A stretch of DNA of 64,000 bases. Origin: Nereocystis luetkeana (taxonomy: Eukaryota > Sar > Phaeophyceae > Laminariales > Laminariaceae). The notes under the pieces are model-generated. The model was not told where the DNA came from. It saw nothing but the letters and a program-made list of their open reading frames with translations, and ran no database searches. The DNA is taken from contig JARUPZ010000035.1 of assembly GCA_031213475.1 (NCBI GenBank), forward strand, positions 3,028,953 through 3,092,952. Direction: 5' to 3'. Made by a program: the position numbers and the translations under genes. Positions 36,301 through 50,400 of this stretch are shown here, piece after piece. Within the stretch, counting starts at the first letter, position 1. Every line of letters begins with the position of its first letter.

Positions 36301-39300
36301 CATGACAGCAGGTTCGGGGCCTCCCCCTGGTGATGAACCAAGACAAGAACGATGCTCGGTTTCCTCCACCGCTCGAAGCAGCCCCCGGGAAGGTACGCCA
36401 ACGCCTGCCAACATGTATAAAACAACGAGTGATGAGAATAGAAGAAAACGAACACGACGAGAAGGAGATTAAATCGATGAGCTGGGCAAGCCCGCCCCCC
36501 CCCCCCTCCATGATATCGAGTACCCCCCCCCGCCACCCTCCCCTTGGTGCACGCAATGTCTGCCTGGTCGGTGAAAACCCGACCATACGTATTATATGTA
36601 GGCTGGGTTGGCGTCGGTTGGCAAAGACACCGTAGAACATGCACTGTAAAACATGCCGCCCATTACTTCAGCTAGACAGGCAGGGTACCGTTTGTTTGTT
36701 TGTTTTTTTTTCTCCTGGCGATCGGTCAGAGCTGGCGATAGAGTTAGATCGTTTGTGCGGGGTGAACAACCTTTACTCCGCACAAGGGGAATGCTCGTAT
36801 CGCGTACCCGGTAGTGTTTACGGTATGGTACCCAAGAGGCCGTTACATAGCACTCCCGTTGCTGTATCTGGAAGTGACCCCACCGGAAAATAATTTGACT
36901 CGTTGAAGCTGCCCTCCATATGCAAGTCCGCCTTACAGGCGGTTCTTAGTAGGACGCAGCTCACCCTTCATACGACTCGCCGGACACCTCACGGCGCTTC
37001 GCGCTTGGTGGAAGCAATGTCTGCCTGGTCGGCGAAAACCCGACGTGGTCCGTCCCGGCATTACAGCGGTGCGAGGGTCTATGGTCATACGACTAAGGCC
37101 ATGCATGATATCGAGAACCCCACCCCACCTCCCTCACCCGCCACGCCCTCCCGCCGCCCCCCTCCCCCTCCATCCTTCTCGCAACCCCCCTCTCTCTTCC
37201 AGCGCCCAAAACACGTAACCCCCCCTACACGTTTCGATGTCCAAACGTTTTTACTCCCCCTTCTCCCAACCGCCAAAAACACAATATTGCTCCCGCCCCC
37301 CCCCCCCCCCCCCCCCCCCGATCCGCCTTCCAAAGCCGGAAACCGGCATCACCCCCCCCCTGCACTGCCTGCCGAGGCTCAAAACACATTGCTATCCCCC
37401 CCATCGACTACACCCCCCCCCCAACGCCGAAAACACATTATTACTCCCGCCTCCCCCACCCCCACCACCTTCCAACAACGGAAACACACTATCCCCCCCG
37501 CGCCTACCACCGCCGAAAATATATTACCTCGAAGTCACACAACCCCCCCATCCCTCCCCCCCCCCCCTCCGCCTTCCAGCACCGAAAAAGCAATACCCCC
37601 CCCTCCCATCCAAAGCGCGAAAGGCATTGCTCTACCCCTCCCTTCCCCCCCCCTTGCCAATGCCCAAAACACCGTTCCCCACCCCCTGCCAGCTCCATAA
37701 ACACAATGCCTTCACCCCCCCCTCTTCTTCCAATGCCCAAAATATACTACCCCTCGCCCCCACCGCCTTCCACCGCTTATAACACCCCCCTCTGTCGGTG
37801 AAAACCCGACATGCTCCGTCCCGGCATTGTAGGGATGCGAGGGTCTATGGTCATACGACTAGGGCCATGCATGAGATCGAGTACATCTCTCCTATCGAGT
37901 ACATCCCCCCCCCCCTCTCCCCCCCCTTTTACCTTAGCGGCTGCAGCTCCATCAAAGTTGTCCGGGAGGCCGATTCCGATGGGCCGGGGGGGAGAGTCTT
38001 TCCCCCCCCCCGCGCTCCGTAACGCCGCCTCGGTGGCCCTCAAGGTCGCCTCCTGGAAATCCAGCAGCGGTTTCGACGGCTTCAGCGCCGCCTCCAGCAG
38101 TTCCTTCCTTCCCCGTGGCTCCGCCGCCTGGGCATCACCACCCCCTGCTGCTGCTGCCGCTGGTGCTACAAGGTCGACATCTGTACCGTCGGGTGGTGGT
38201 GGTGGTGGTGGTTAACAATAGTGCTGGGTCACGTATCCACTGTAGAGTTCTCGATAATCATGCGATATTTTTGGGATATCGGACATCAAAAGCGAAAATA
38301 TTTTCGGGATAATATATCGGTATCGACATCATGCGATATACAGCATGGTATATCGATATCGATATTACGTGTGACGGTGAAATATGACCTCACCTTGGAT
38401 AACGCAACACTCCGATAACACGAACCTACGTTACGGGGCCTAACGAAGGGATGTCGTCACGTGCTAACATAGTGCTATCACTGGAGGAGCAGTCACGTTA
38501 ACGCCGTAACAAAGTGTTCAGTGGAAACCCACAAATAAGCACACGCCATGACGTTATATTTTTTGCTCGATCTCGTCCAGCCCTGGCACAGTAACATTAT
38601 GTGACGCCGTTTTACGGTGCTGGTGCTAACACTGTAACACAATGTTAGGGCTCGACCATACACGTACGTTATCACCTTAACTTGCCTAGATCGATATCCG
38701 CAGATTTACTATTACGGGGGACCACAGTAAATAGGACCAAATATTAATATTAATAGTAAGAATCTGTAAATATATTGGTTTTTGTGTGTGCCGTAGGTTC
38801 CTATTTACTATGGTCCCCCGTGATAACATGATAACATAATGTTACTGACTACGCAGCGTTAGACATAAGACACTAACACTGCATTATCCTCAAGAGGAGC
38901 GTTACACGTAAGACCCTAGCATAACGTTACCATGTGTTCGTTGGTCAGCACCAACACCTACCATTATATTACAAACAACACACTAGCATAACATGGCGTA
39001 GTGGCCAGCACTACCAACACCAGACCTCCCGTCTGATTGCTGTAGGGTCGGATAACGTAACATTTAACATGCTTCAAGTGCGTTGGCAACGTTACAGCCA
39101 TAGCCGGCCGATACGTAACATTCTGCTAGGATGCTAGCCTAAATGCGGAGGTCTCTCCAATATTATGTTACGCTGCTACTGTCAGTAAAGCTCTGATTTC
39201 AACATTTCGTTACTGTGTTACCAGAATAATCAACCCGCGCCTAACATTACGTTACTGAGTTACCGTTGGGGCCGAAGTCGTTCTAACGTTATGTTACGAT

Positions 39301-41339
39301 GTTATCCTTTGGGCCTTCCCGAGGCCTAACATGTGTTACCTGTGTTAGTGGTATAGCGGCATCGCGAAGTAACGTAATGTAGCCGTGTTATCCAATTTCA
39401 CCGAGATCTCAGTAGGGGACGCCTACAAATTATCCCCGGGGGAAGGATAACATAGCCTCCTCGGTAAAAAACCGCCTCCATATTCTTCAAACCCCATAAC
39501 AGGGGTTATTTAGGGGGATCCCCGCAAAAAAAACGCTTGATTTTTTCTACGAAACCCCGTCGGTACGTTGTCCATCGATAACACCTGTACGTTATCCATC
39601 TATAACGTAATCTGCATACTCGCATATACGAATTAACACAGCAGTATACCAGAAAACATCGTGTTGATGATATATTAGGGATATACGTTGTCTGACATGT
39701 TATGTTACTACATAAATTGTATACGAGCTAGCACATTAACATAATGCTAGTGTTTTATCGATAATGTACGTTATCCGTCTGACGTATGCTATGGTAGCAA
39801 GACTTCAGTACACCCTAACATAACGCCGCCCGACGCCGACTGCTGCTGTCACTGATACCGAAACATGATGCTAACATAATATTGGTCATATACATCCGTT
39901 ATCCCTCTAACGTGTGCTACTATAGCTGCTCGGAATTCCACTATTAATAACACACCAACATAGTGTCATGCAAGCGTTCAATTGGCCATGTACGTTGTCC
40001 GTCTAGCTTGTGTTACCGTAGCGAGCAAAAAATCCGCCGACACCCCGACACAGCGTTCCTCGCTACGGGCGGATGTCTCTAACACCGTAACACAATGTTA
40101 ACGTTTTATTGACCACGTACGTGATCCCTTCAACGTGTATTACGAGTACCACCAGAAATTCCGCTAACATACTACGATGGTAGCTCGCTATGGGCTGCAT
40201 ACCCTAACACCGTAACACATACCAGGTACCAGGTACGTATTATCCAGGACCGAGATGGGGAACGTTCTTGAATGGTCCCCTAACCCGGTCAAAAGGTTAG
40301 GCCTCAATACTGGGTACAGTTGGCAAGCACACAAGCCCACAGGTCATCAAGCCGTTCTTTTCACAAATACAGATCGGAGAAAGTCAAGAGTTCATTTGAG
40401 ACGTTCAGTGGCAGCCAATACTCCCGCACCGCCCAAAAACAGCACGCGGCCCAGGAGTCCTCCTTCTGCACTTCCCGTCTTCCTACTATTACGGGGGGGC
40501 ATAATAAATAGGACCAAGTATTGTTATTACGGGGGGGCATAGTTAACAGGACCAGATATTGTTAGTAAAAATTGTTAAACATATACCAGGTAGGTGTTTA
40601 TGTACACCATAGGTCCTGTTAACTATGGCCCCCCGTAATAGTAAAAACAGCGACATATATACGTTCAAGTGGGTACCGTAGGTCCTATTCAATATGGTCC
40701 CCCGAAATAACAACTCCAACAAAACCGCGTCGCCCAGCTCCTTCCACTTCGTCTCCAACGTGGACCTCACCACCGCCTCCCCTTGCGGGGGCCTTGCAGC
40801 CTACATCGCAGCCACCACCACCCAGGAAGACAGGGTAACCGTACCGGTCCTAGCGCGGTTCGTCATCGCCCGGGGGGAGCGGGCGTCAGCCGGCCTGCTG
40901 ACAGTCAACCAGGTCCTGCCGACGTGCGCCGGAGCCGTGGAGGCGGGTTCGGCGGACGGGAAACCGGGTGTCGCCCGGGTAGTGATCGCCGCCCTCAACG
41001 AGGGAGCAGGAGCCGGCGGGGGCCCGAACCCACACGCTGACCCGCAACGCCAAGCGAGCCCTCGTCCATGCCACGAGGACGCACCTATGGGGCTGCCAAG
41101 ACAACGGGGGCCTGCTATCCGCGGGAGGGGGCGCGGTTTCCCCTTCGGCTGTACCCATCATCACACACGCAGGAAGGAGCCCCGCAGTCCCGCGACGGAG
41201 CCCAGCATGTCCCGTTTTTCCCTTTCCGGAGCTCGTACGCTAAGAGTGAGCACAGCAGTACATTGAGTGGTGGTGGTTGTGGTCGGTGGTGAGGCTGGTC
41301 AGCCGCAATAACACCACCACCACCACCACCACCACCACC

Positions 41340-41436
<97 letters not shown>

Positions 41437-44400
41437 CCACCACCACTACTACTAATACCACCAACACCAACACCACCATCACAAAAAAAACACACTCACA
41501 GACGGGGGTGGCGGTGGTAGTGCTGTTGTTGTGGTGGTGGGACCTCTTGTTTGATTGGCTGGTTTCTCCATGGGGGATCAACCCTTTTAGGACCGCAGTC
41601 CCGTTTAGGAGAGAAATTTCTTGGAATTTGAGGGGTTCGTTCCCAAAACGGGACTCTGCAGTTGACGCTGAAAGTTTGTTCTTCAGAAATTTCTTGGAAT
41701 TTGAGTGGTTTGTCCCCGAAACGGGACAGCAGTTTACCCCAAAAGGGTGGCATTTTTTTTAGGGCAAGCAGCAGTCCCGTTTCGGGGACAAACCACTCAA
41801 ATTCAAAGTAATTCGTCCCCAAAACGGGACTCAAACGGGACTTTTTGGGGACAAACCACTAAAAATCCCAAGTACTTTGTCCCCGAAAACGGGACTCTGA
41901 GTCCCCTTTTGGTCCCGTTTTGAGGACAAATTACTCGGAATTTCAACGATTTGTCCCCAGAACGGGAAGGAATCAAATTTTTATCCATAGCAGTCGAAAT
42001 TTACAAGTTGGAGGTAGAGGTTAAAGCTGAGATTGCGGGTTGAAAAATGAGCTATAAACTGCGGGTTGAAAATGAGCTATTAACAGAAGTTGAAAGTTAG
42101 ACCTTCGGGCGGAAGTTGTAGAGGTGGGGTTAAAAAAATTGAAAGTAAGCTTGAAAGTTGAAACTGGGGCTGAAATCTCCAAAAGTTGACGCCGAAACCT
42201 CCAAAAGTTGAGGCTGGAAATCAACTTTGAGAATGAAAATTCAACTTCAGGTTTGAAGCGAAAATTAAAGGTTGAAGTTATTCTTTACGCCAGCGTTTCT
42301 GCCTGTCCTCCCCCCCCCCCCCCCAACAAAATTGGAGATATTGGGGGGCGAAATATGTGTGGGGTTGAAATTTGAAGTTACTGCTGGGGAGTGAGGGGTT
42401 TGGGGGGAGGTGGCTTTCTATGAATGGTTTCTAGGGACGCTTCGGAGAAAGGGGGAAAGAGGGGGTGGTGTTGGGGTGGGTGTTTAGAGGTTAAATAGGG
42501 GGGGGGGGGGGGGGGGATTCCCGTATATGACTATCACACTGGGGTCATAAGATAACACACCCCCTCGAACGAATCCGACAACGGGGAGGGCGTACTGAAT
42601 ACGACCAGCGAGACGCGTCTACGGAAATATGTCGAGACGGGGTATATATTTCAACAGCCGCCACGTTCGTTGTGCGTGCCCCCCCCCCCCCCCCCCCCCC
42701 CCCCTCGACACTATTCTGAGATAAAATTGGCTCTGAAACTTGTCCCCGGGGGTGTGTTATCTTATCACCCGTGTGATAACGGCAGGTGATAAACGGGGAA
42801 AACTATATCTAAACCTGAAAATTGCAGGTGGGGGGGGGGGGGGGGGGGTTGTTGCTACTCGATATCATGCACGGCCGCAGTCGGATGAGCATAGACCCTC
42901 GCACGCATGGCCATAGTCGTATGACCATAGAACCTCGCAGCCCTGCAGTGCCGGGACGGATCACGTCGGGGGTTAGAGGGGGAGGGTGGTTGGTTGATTT
43001 TTGGGGAGTTGACGTTGGAAATTGAAGATGAAGTTGGGGGGGTGGGCTCGGATGACAAGGGGGGGGGGGGGGAGGAAGGATGTTTGGAGGAGAGGGGAGG
43101 TGGTGGGTAGAGGTTGGGGGAGAGAGGAGATAGTGGGGAGGGGGGGGGGGGGGGGGCAGGAGGTGGTGGGGGGGGAGGAGGGTTGGGGGGGGGGGGGGGG
43201 GGGTATCGTATCGTTATCATCATCGTCGTGATCATTATCATTTATCACTTGTCACTATCGTTAATCGTTATCTCAACATACAGTAGTTTTCGGTGTCATT
43301 GTCGTAGGCAGTATCCGTCACCCTCCAACTTACGAGGCGAGGCGATGTAGGCGACAATCTTGGGCTTGACCACGTCCAACACCTCGGACAAACCGTAAAA
43401 GACGTCGAGGAAAGGGTCCAGCACTCTTCCCGGCGCCTGATTGAAGTCTTGGCCCACGCGAATCTGCCGCCATCGCCACGGCCACAAACCGCAAAAAAGA
43501 GACGGTGATGCAGGCAAAAAGAGGCGTTGTTACTCGGGGCCGACAGGCGGGGGGGGGGGGACGGGGCGTTCGCGCTCTGTCACGCCAAAACGCCGCAGTC
43601 CTATTACAAAACACCCTTATGAAACAAAAAAAAACGTGATACCACTATTGCTGTATACAAGTAGTCTAGACTATTCATAATGCAAAGCGATAAAATCAAA
43701 ATCAAACGGGCCAAAAACTACACTAAAATCGAGCGCTCGCACTCGTATATTGAAACATAAAACAGGATGGTAGAAATACGACAAAACCGAACGAGTGTCA
43801 TACCTGGTCGTGTTTTTCTCAGCAAAAAAAAAGCTGATCTCCGGTGAGCGCATCCCCCCCCCCCCCCTCCCCCAAGGGGTTATTTGTTTTTACCCCAGTG
43901 TGACAAACACGCCTGCGTAATACGAAGTACACCGTTGTTGCATATAAAATCTGGCATGCTATACCGTAGAGAGCGTTGCGATCGTATTTTCAGCGCTGGT
44001 ATGGTCGACAGCGTTAAGGGCGCTAATGTCGAACATCCCATTTTCGGAAAGTTCTACTCCAGACTAGACCTTTTTTTTCGTAGTTGGCGACCTCCCCGTT
44101 CCGGAAAATCGAGCGCTGATATACAATCTCATCCCTGTGGGTCACCGTAATCTGATCATTCACAAACCCATGGCAGAAGCGATGCCCCACAAAAGCACAC
44201 CTGGTAGTGATATACGTATTGTACAACCCTGAAAAAAACATCACTACCCTTTACTATTAATATAGTAGTGTAATATATATATATATATAGCAATAGTGTT
44301 TTTGACCGTACACACACGTCGAACGTCGAACGTCGCGCAAAGAAAAGCCAAACACGCCTGTCCTCACATGGAAAACCCCGAAGGCGTCGCCGAGGCAGAA

Positions 44401-47400
44401 TTCTTCGGGTGTCAGGAAGCGATGGCTGAAACAATAATGCCATCAAGTCAAGCGGGCGCGCGGGGGGGGGGTGAGGGGGGGGGGTGAGGGCGTACTCCAT
44501 TTCTTGCCTTAGTCATGCGCCCATTGACCACGCATCCCTTTCGAGACGGCGCGCGGCGGGGGGGGGGGGGGGGGGGAGGGGGGGGGGGGGGGGGGGGCAA
44601 AACAGCATAATCTATGTTAAAAAGCGTCAGGCGGGTGGGGGGGGGGGGAGTATAGCGTATAGCATATTACTACTCTTGACGGGAATGTAAGGACAGTTGG
44701 AGTACAAATATCGGTACATAAACGGTCCTAACATTTCCGTCGAGGGTGGCATGTGATATGCTAAGACCTGATGTGACAAGACCTCTCATACGTTTGTAAC
44801 CTCCTCAACTGCTGCAACATTTACCCCCCTGACACACCTATTCCAAGCACCAAGTGCTTTTGCCCCCAATACATCGGGGGGGGGGGGGGGGGGGTGAGTT
44901 CTCATTCAACCCTCGTAACACTGCACTGTGCAGACGCACCTTTTCGACTATAATTCCAAGTGTTTCGTCCCCACAACAGCACTGCAGCTCTAAAAGGATT
45001 GTCACCCCTGTGGGGTGGAAAAATACAGATATATATAACCCCCTCAGGAACTCGAGGTGAAAAAAAAAATACCAGGGCAGTCCTCGGGATTTATCACGTG
45101 GGAACCCGCGATCCCGCAAAAAAGAAGGAAAAAAACGATACCCCCGCTCTCTCTCGTCCAAATCGATTCCCGTGCAGACTTAAAAATATATTGAAAATCC
45201 GTCCCCAAACCAGACCGATCCCGACACCGAAAAATAGCACCGTGACCTGCCCTGGCATGTCCGGTGCAGCAGTATCAAACCGTTTTACTACGTTGACTCG
45301 GCTCAGCTTTGACAAGATAATTTGTTCGTCCACACTATTAATCCTACCGCAGCTCCTCTTTTACATCTTCATTCCGATAATTTTTCCAGACGCCTGGGGT
45401 TAATACAGGGTCTGGATATTTTTTTTCGAGAAATTTCTCAGTCGCCTGGATTTAACGTTGGGTTGGGGTAGAAAATTCCGAGAAAATTCCCGGTCGCCTG
45501 GGGTTATACAGGGTTTAGGTTTGAAATTCGAAACTTATAGATAGCTGTCTCTCGTGACCTCTTTTTACGCGCAGCAGCCCTTGGCAGTACACCGACCAAT
45601 AAGGCATCGCTGCAGACCGGGGGGTTTAGAGGGGCATACATCCCCGGGGGGGGGGGGGGGGGGGTAGTACTCGACATCAGGCATGGCCGTAGCTGTATGA
45701 CCATAGACCCTCGCATCCCCACAATGCCGGGACGGAGCACGTCGGGTTTTCACCGACCAAGCAGACATTGCCCGCACCAAGCGCGAGGCGCCGTGAGGTG
45801 TTCGGCGAGTCGCATGAAGGGTGAGTTGCATCCTACTAAGAACCGCTTGTGAGGCGGGGACTTGCACATGGATGACAGCATCCAAGAGATAATTCTTTCC
45901 CCGGTGTGGCCACTTCCAGAGACAGCAATGGGGGTACTATGTAACCGCCTCGCCTTACCATAAACACTACCAGGTACGTGATGCGATCATTCCCACTTAT
46001 GCGGAGTAAAGGTTCTCCACCCCGCGCACAAATGATCTATCTATCTATACTTCGATCGCCAGCTGTGACCGGCCCCCCCCCAAAAAAAAGAACACGGGGG
46101 GGGGGGGGGGGTATTTATTCCTTGCTTGCCTTAGTAATTTGACCATTGACCACGCATTCCTTTCGAGGCGGAGCACCGGTTCAACTCCTAATAATGGAGA
46201 TACCTCCAACAATTGGGCGCTCATCACGTTGTTTCCATATACTACATATAAAATGTAATGGCCAGTCTTATCCCCTTCCTTCTACGTCGCCTGTGGCCAC
46301 CATCTATCTTCTAGGATAGCGATCGTTTTCTCGCTGCTATCTATTAATAGTGTACCAAACTCCTCCATGGCCCATTCGTCTATTTCCCTCATCTCCTCTT
46401 CTAACACATCCCGTTCCTCCTTGTACATTTCACATTTTCTTACTGTGTGAGTTCTACTCTCTATTGATTTGCCACACGGGCAAACCTGTGCATCTTCTCC
46501 TCCTCCCGGCTACTGGTATACCTCTTTCTTCTTTCTGGCAGGTCCAGGTCAACTACACGAAATCGCAGTTTCAGCGTTGTCGCGAAGTCCATTGGGCCGT
46601 GCAAAAATCGTTTTTATTTCTATCCCTTCTCTTAATCCTCCGGATATCTCTCAAGTGTTCATCCGATTTCACCTTGTTTCTTAGCGCTAGCCTTTCCCTT
46701 CTTTCTATCCTTTCTGTCTTGTACCTCCCGAACTTCTCTGCGGACATCATGTCTTCTCGGTTCCCTCCTATATCCTTCCATACTTTCTCAACTACGCTAT
46801 CCCACCTTATTCCAGACCGACGTTCAGATACTTTCTCACATACCTGGTACAGTTTTATCAACTATGGCTGGTAACCTCTCTTTTTTGGCATGTTCCTTAC
46901 TTTATATTGCCATTTCAACTTTCTCGTGTCTCTGTGTCTTAAGTGGGTACATTTCCCGGCGGGGGGGGATATTGGGGAGGGGGCACGAAGAGAAAGCCTG
47001 CGGGCGGGGGTAAGGAGCAGACCCCGGCCTCTCAACGCTAACGGAAAAATGAAGCATTGAGGGTCGCCTTCTGCCTGGCCTACTGCCTCACCTATTGCCC
47101 GGTCTATTGTCGGACCTACTGCCTATCCTACTGTCTGGCCTACTGCCCAACCTACTGCATGGCCTACTGCCTTGCCTATCGCATAGAATACCGCACGACC
47201 TACTGTAGGGCCTACTGTCTGGCCCACTGCAAGGCCTACAGCGCGGTCGATAGCGTGGTCTACTATACGGCCTACTGCACGACCTACTGCCTGGCTCTGC
47301 CGCATGGCCTACTGCACCCTCCCCCCAAATATCGCAATGCTAGAAGAAAAAAAAAAACTGCACCCACCCCTACTGAACGGACCTAACCGCATCACCTGCC

Positions 47401-50400
47401 TAACCCTTCCGGCGAGCCGTTGCCGCTGCTGCCGCCGCTGCTGCTGCTTCTTCTCCGCGACCGCTCCAACGAACCGCCTTCCACGTTGGGGCTGCCGGTG
47501 TCGCCGCTGCTGCCGCCGCTGCTGCCGCCGCTGCTGCTGCTGCTGCTGCCGTTTGCGAGCCACCTCGCCGCCGTCCGAAGATTCTTCCACGCCATCCCGC
47601 GCCCCATCACCGCCCCGCCCCCGTTCGCCTCCCGGCCCCCGGTCCCCGCCAAGAGGCTGCCAAGCGCTCCCAGCCTCCTTCTCGCGGCGCCCTTGCCCCA
47701 CTTGAGGGGAGAATTGTGCGCCGAACTTTGCGCCTGGCCCGGGCTCAAACGGGACACGCCCAGGGCCTCCGCTATGGCGGAGCAGTCGTGGTGAGGTTTG
47801 CCTTCGCGTCCAACACCATCGGCATCGCCTCGGGTGATCTGAAGGGCGGTTGGGTTGTTGTGTTAGTCGCGCAGCGGTGTTACACATAGTTGTTGTTTGT
47901 GTTGCTGACTTTTCGGGGGGTAGAAGGAGTGGGGATGGGGGTGGGGGTGGGGTTGGGGATGGGGGTGGGCTTGGGGGGGGGGGGGGGGGTTGGGGAGGGG
48001 GGGGGGGGCGTCTCATTTTCATGCATGGCCGTGGTGGTATGGTCAGACCCTTGAATCTCCACCAATGACGGGGCGGAGCACTTCGGGCTGTCACCGACCA
48101 GGCAGACATTGATCGCTTTCTCGCACCAAGCGCGAAGCGAACCGTGAGGTGTTCGGCGAGTCGCATGAAGGGTGGTCTCCATTCCAACCATTCGTGCTGA
48201 GAACCGCTTGAGAGGCGGACTTCGGCACCTTGTGCAAACTTTCTTGCATATCGATGCCAGCGTCGAGTACTTTGTGGGAGTAAGTCGAGGGGCGGGGGGG
48301 GGGGGCATACTCATTTCTTGCTTGCCTTAGACATTTGGCCATTGACCACGCATCCCCTTCGAAACGGAGCAGGGGAGGGGGGGGGGGGGGGTGTACTCGA
48401 TATCATGCATGGCCGTAGTCGTATGGCCATAGACCCTCGCACCCCTACAATGCCGGGACGGAGCGCGCCGGGTTTTCACCGACCAGGCATACACATTGCT
48501 TGCACCGAGCGCCAAGCGCCGTGAGGTGTCCGGCGAGTCGCATCAAGGGTGAGCTGCATCCTACCAAGAACCGCTTGTGAGGCGAGGACTTGCGTATGGA
48601 TGACAGCTTCAATGGGTTGTTGGGGGGGGGGGCGGGGGTACACATTATTATGCATGGTTGTAGTCGTTTGACCATAGACCCTCGCATCCTTACAATGCCG
48701 GGACGGGGCACGTGGTGTTTTCACCGACCAGGCAGACATTGCTTGGCAGGCAGAGCCCGTCCCCGCCTTTGTACCCAAACAAATAAGGCAAAAATAGCGC
48801 TAAAGGTAGTTGGCAGCAGTAACAACTAGATCACACAAACTGAGATAACAATTGCGGCAACACCAAACGACAACGCAAAAGACAACAACAACCATGGTAT
48901 GTAGCGCTTAAACACCAAACCATAGTATGAACGATCAACATTTGAAGATAACGATAGCTTTGAAGACAGCACTGACGATAACATTAACGAAATACGCCAG
49001 CGCCGACGACATAGGCAACAAGAACACCAACAACAGCAAACGCCACCATCTTTAATAAACCCCACCACGCCGCCAACCTATTACGGGGGACCACAGTAAA
49101 TAGGACCAAATATTGTTAGCAAAAAAAACAAAATACACAGGCTTTTGTATGTACCGTAAGTCCTATTTAATATGGTCCCCCGTAATACAACCCCGGAGAC
49201 GAAAAAACAAAAAACTGAGCCAACGGAACGCATCGGGCCAACAGCGCGCACGCGACACGCGTAAAACCACTATTACGGGGGACCATAGTTAACAGGACCT
49301 ATGGTTTACATATAAACCTATATGTTTTAACCATTTTTACTAAAAATTACCACCAACCCCCCAGCTTTTGCAAACCCGCCACATCACAACAGAAACGACA
49401 TCAAAAGACTACACAGGCGAAAGACATGTATATACAGGACGAGCCGCGAAAGGCAGTTGGACCTTGCCAACCCCAACCCCCAATCCCCGACCTCCACCTC
49501 TCCACACACACACACACCCCCCCCCAAAAAAAAAAAAAAAACTCCCGCGAGCCCGCGCAAACTTTAGACTTTCGCACCACTCCAACCTCCCCCCGCCCCC
49601 GCTCCCCCCACTGCCTACCCCCCACCCCACAGGATAATAACAGTTGCGCCGGCAAAAGGCAAGGCCTCTCATCTATCTCACGAAAGGTTCTACCGAGCAG
49701 TCGGGGGGACCGCGATTGGACCCCTTTTGACTGACCGTCCCTGGCCGCTCCCTACACTACTCATACAATTACTGTAGTACACTACGGTCAAAATAGACGG
49801 TATACCACATTAAGGCCAAAACAGCCCAAAAGAGGCCTTCTCCCACCCTATAAAAGGCCGAAAAATTACCAAAATAGGCCAAAATAGGCCATATACCATG
49901 TCAAGGCCAACGTTAACCCAAAAAAGGCCTTATCTTGCCATATAAAAGGCCAAAATAGGCCATATACGATAGTAAGGCCAAAATGGGCCTTACCGTATGA
50001 ACGCCAAGACAGGCCTTCACGCGTCCCATAAGTCCGGTTTCCTACAACGTCAACAGCCTCTTTTTTCTCTCGCCACGGCGACCAACCCCCCGCCCCCCCC
50101 CTCCGTACACGCCCCCAGGAAGGCGGTACGATTAGCAAAACGTTTCTACATAATATGTGGAAACAATATAATAAGTTCCCAAATGTTGGAGACGTCTCTA
50201 CTAGGAGTAGGAACGGTGCTCCGTCTCGAAAAGGATGCGTGGTCAATGGTCTAATGGCTACGGCAAATAAAAAAATGGTTACGCCAGAACGAAGCGAGAG
50301 GCACCAGTACACCAGTAGCCGGGAGGAGGAGGAAATAAATGCACAGATGTGCCCGTGTGGCAAAGCAATAGAAAGTACAACTCACACAGTAGGAGGATGT

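Noticed and set aside
37085-37782. Long proline-rich frames
   Set aside because: They follow the C-tract tandem array and change frame between units.
47057-47386. Tyr/Cys-rich 109-codon frame
   Set aside because: An 11/22-bp tandem repeat without start context or conservation.
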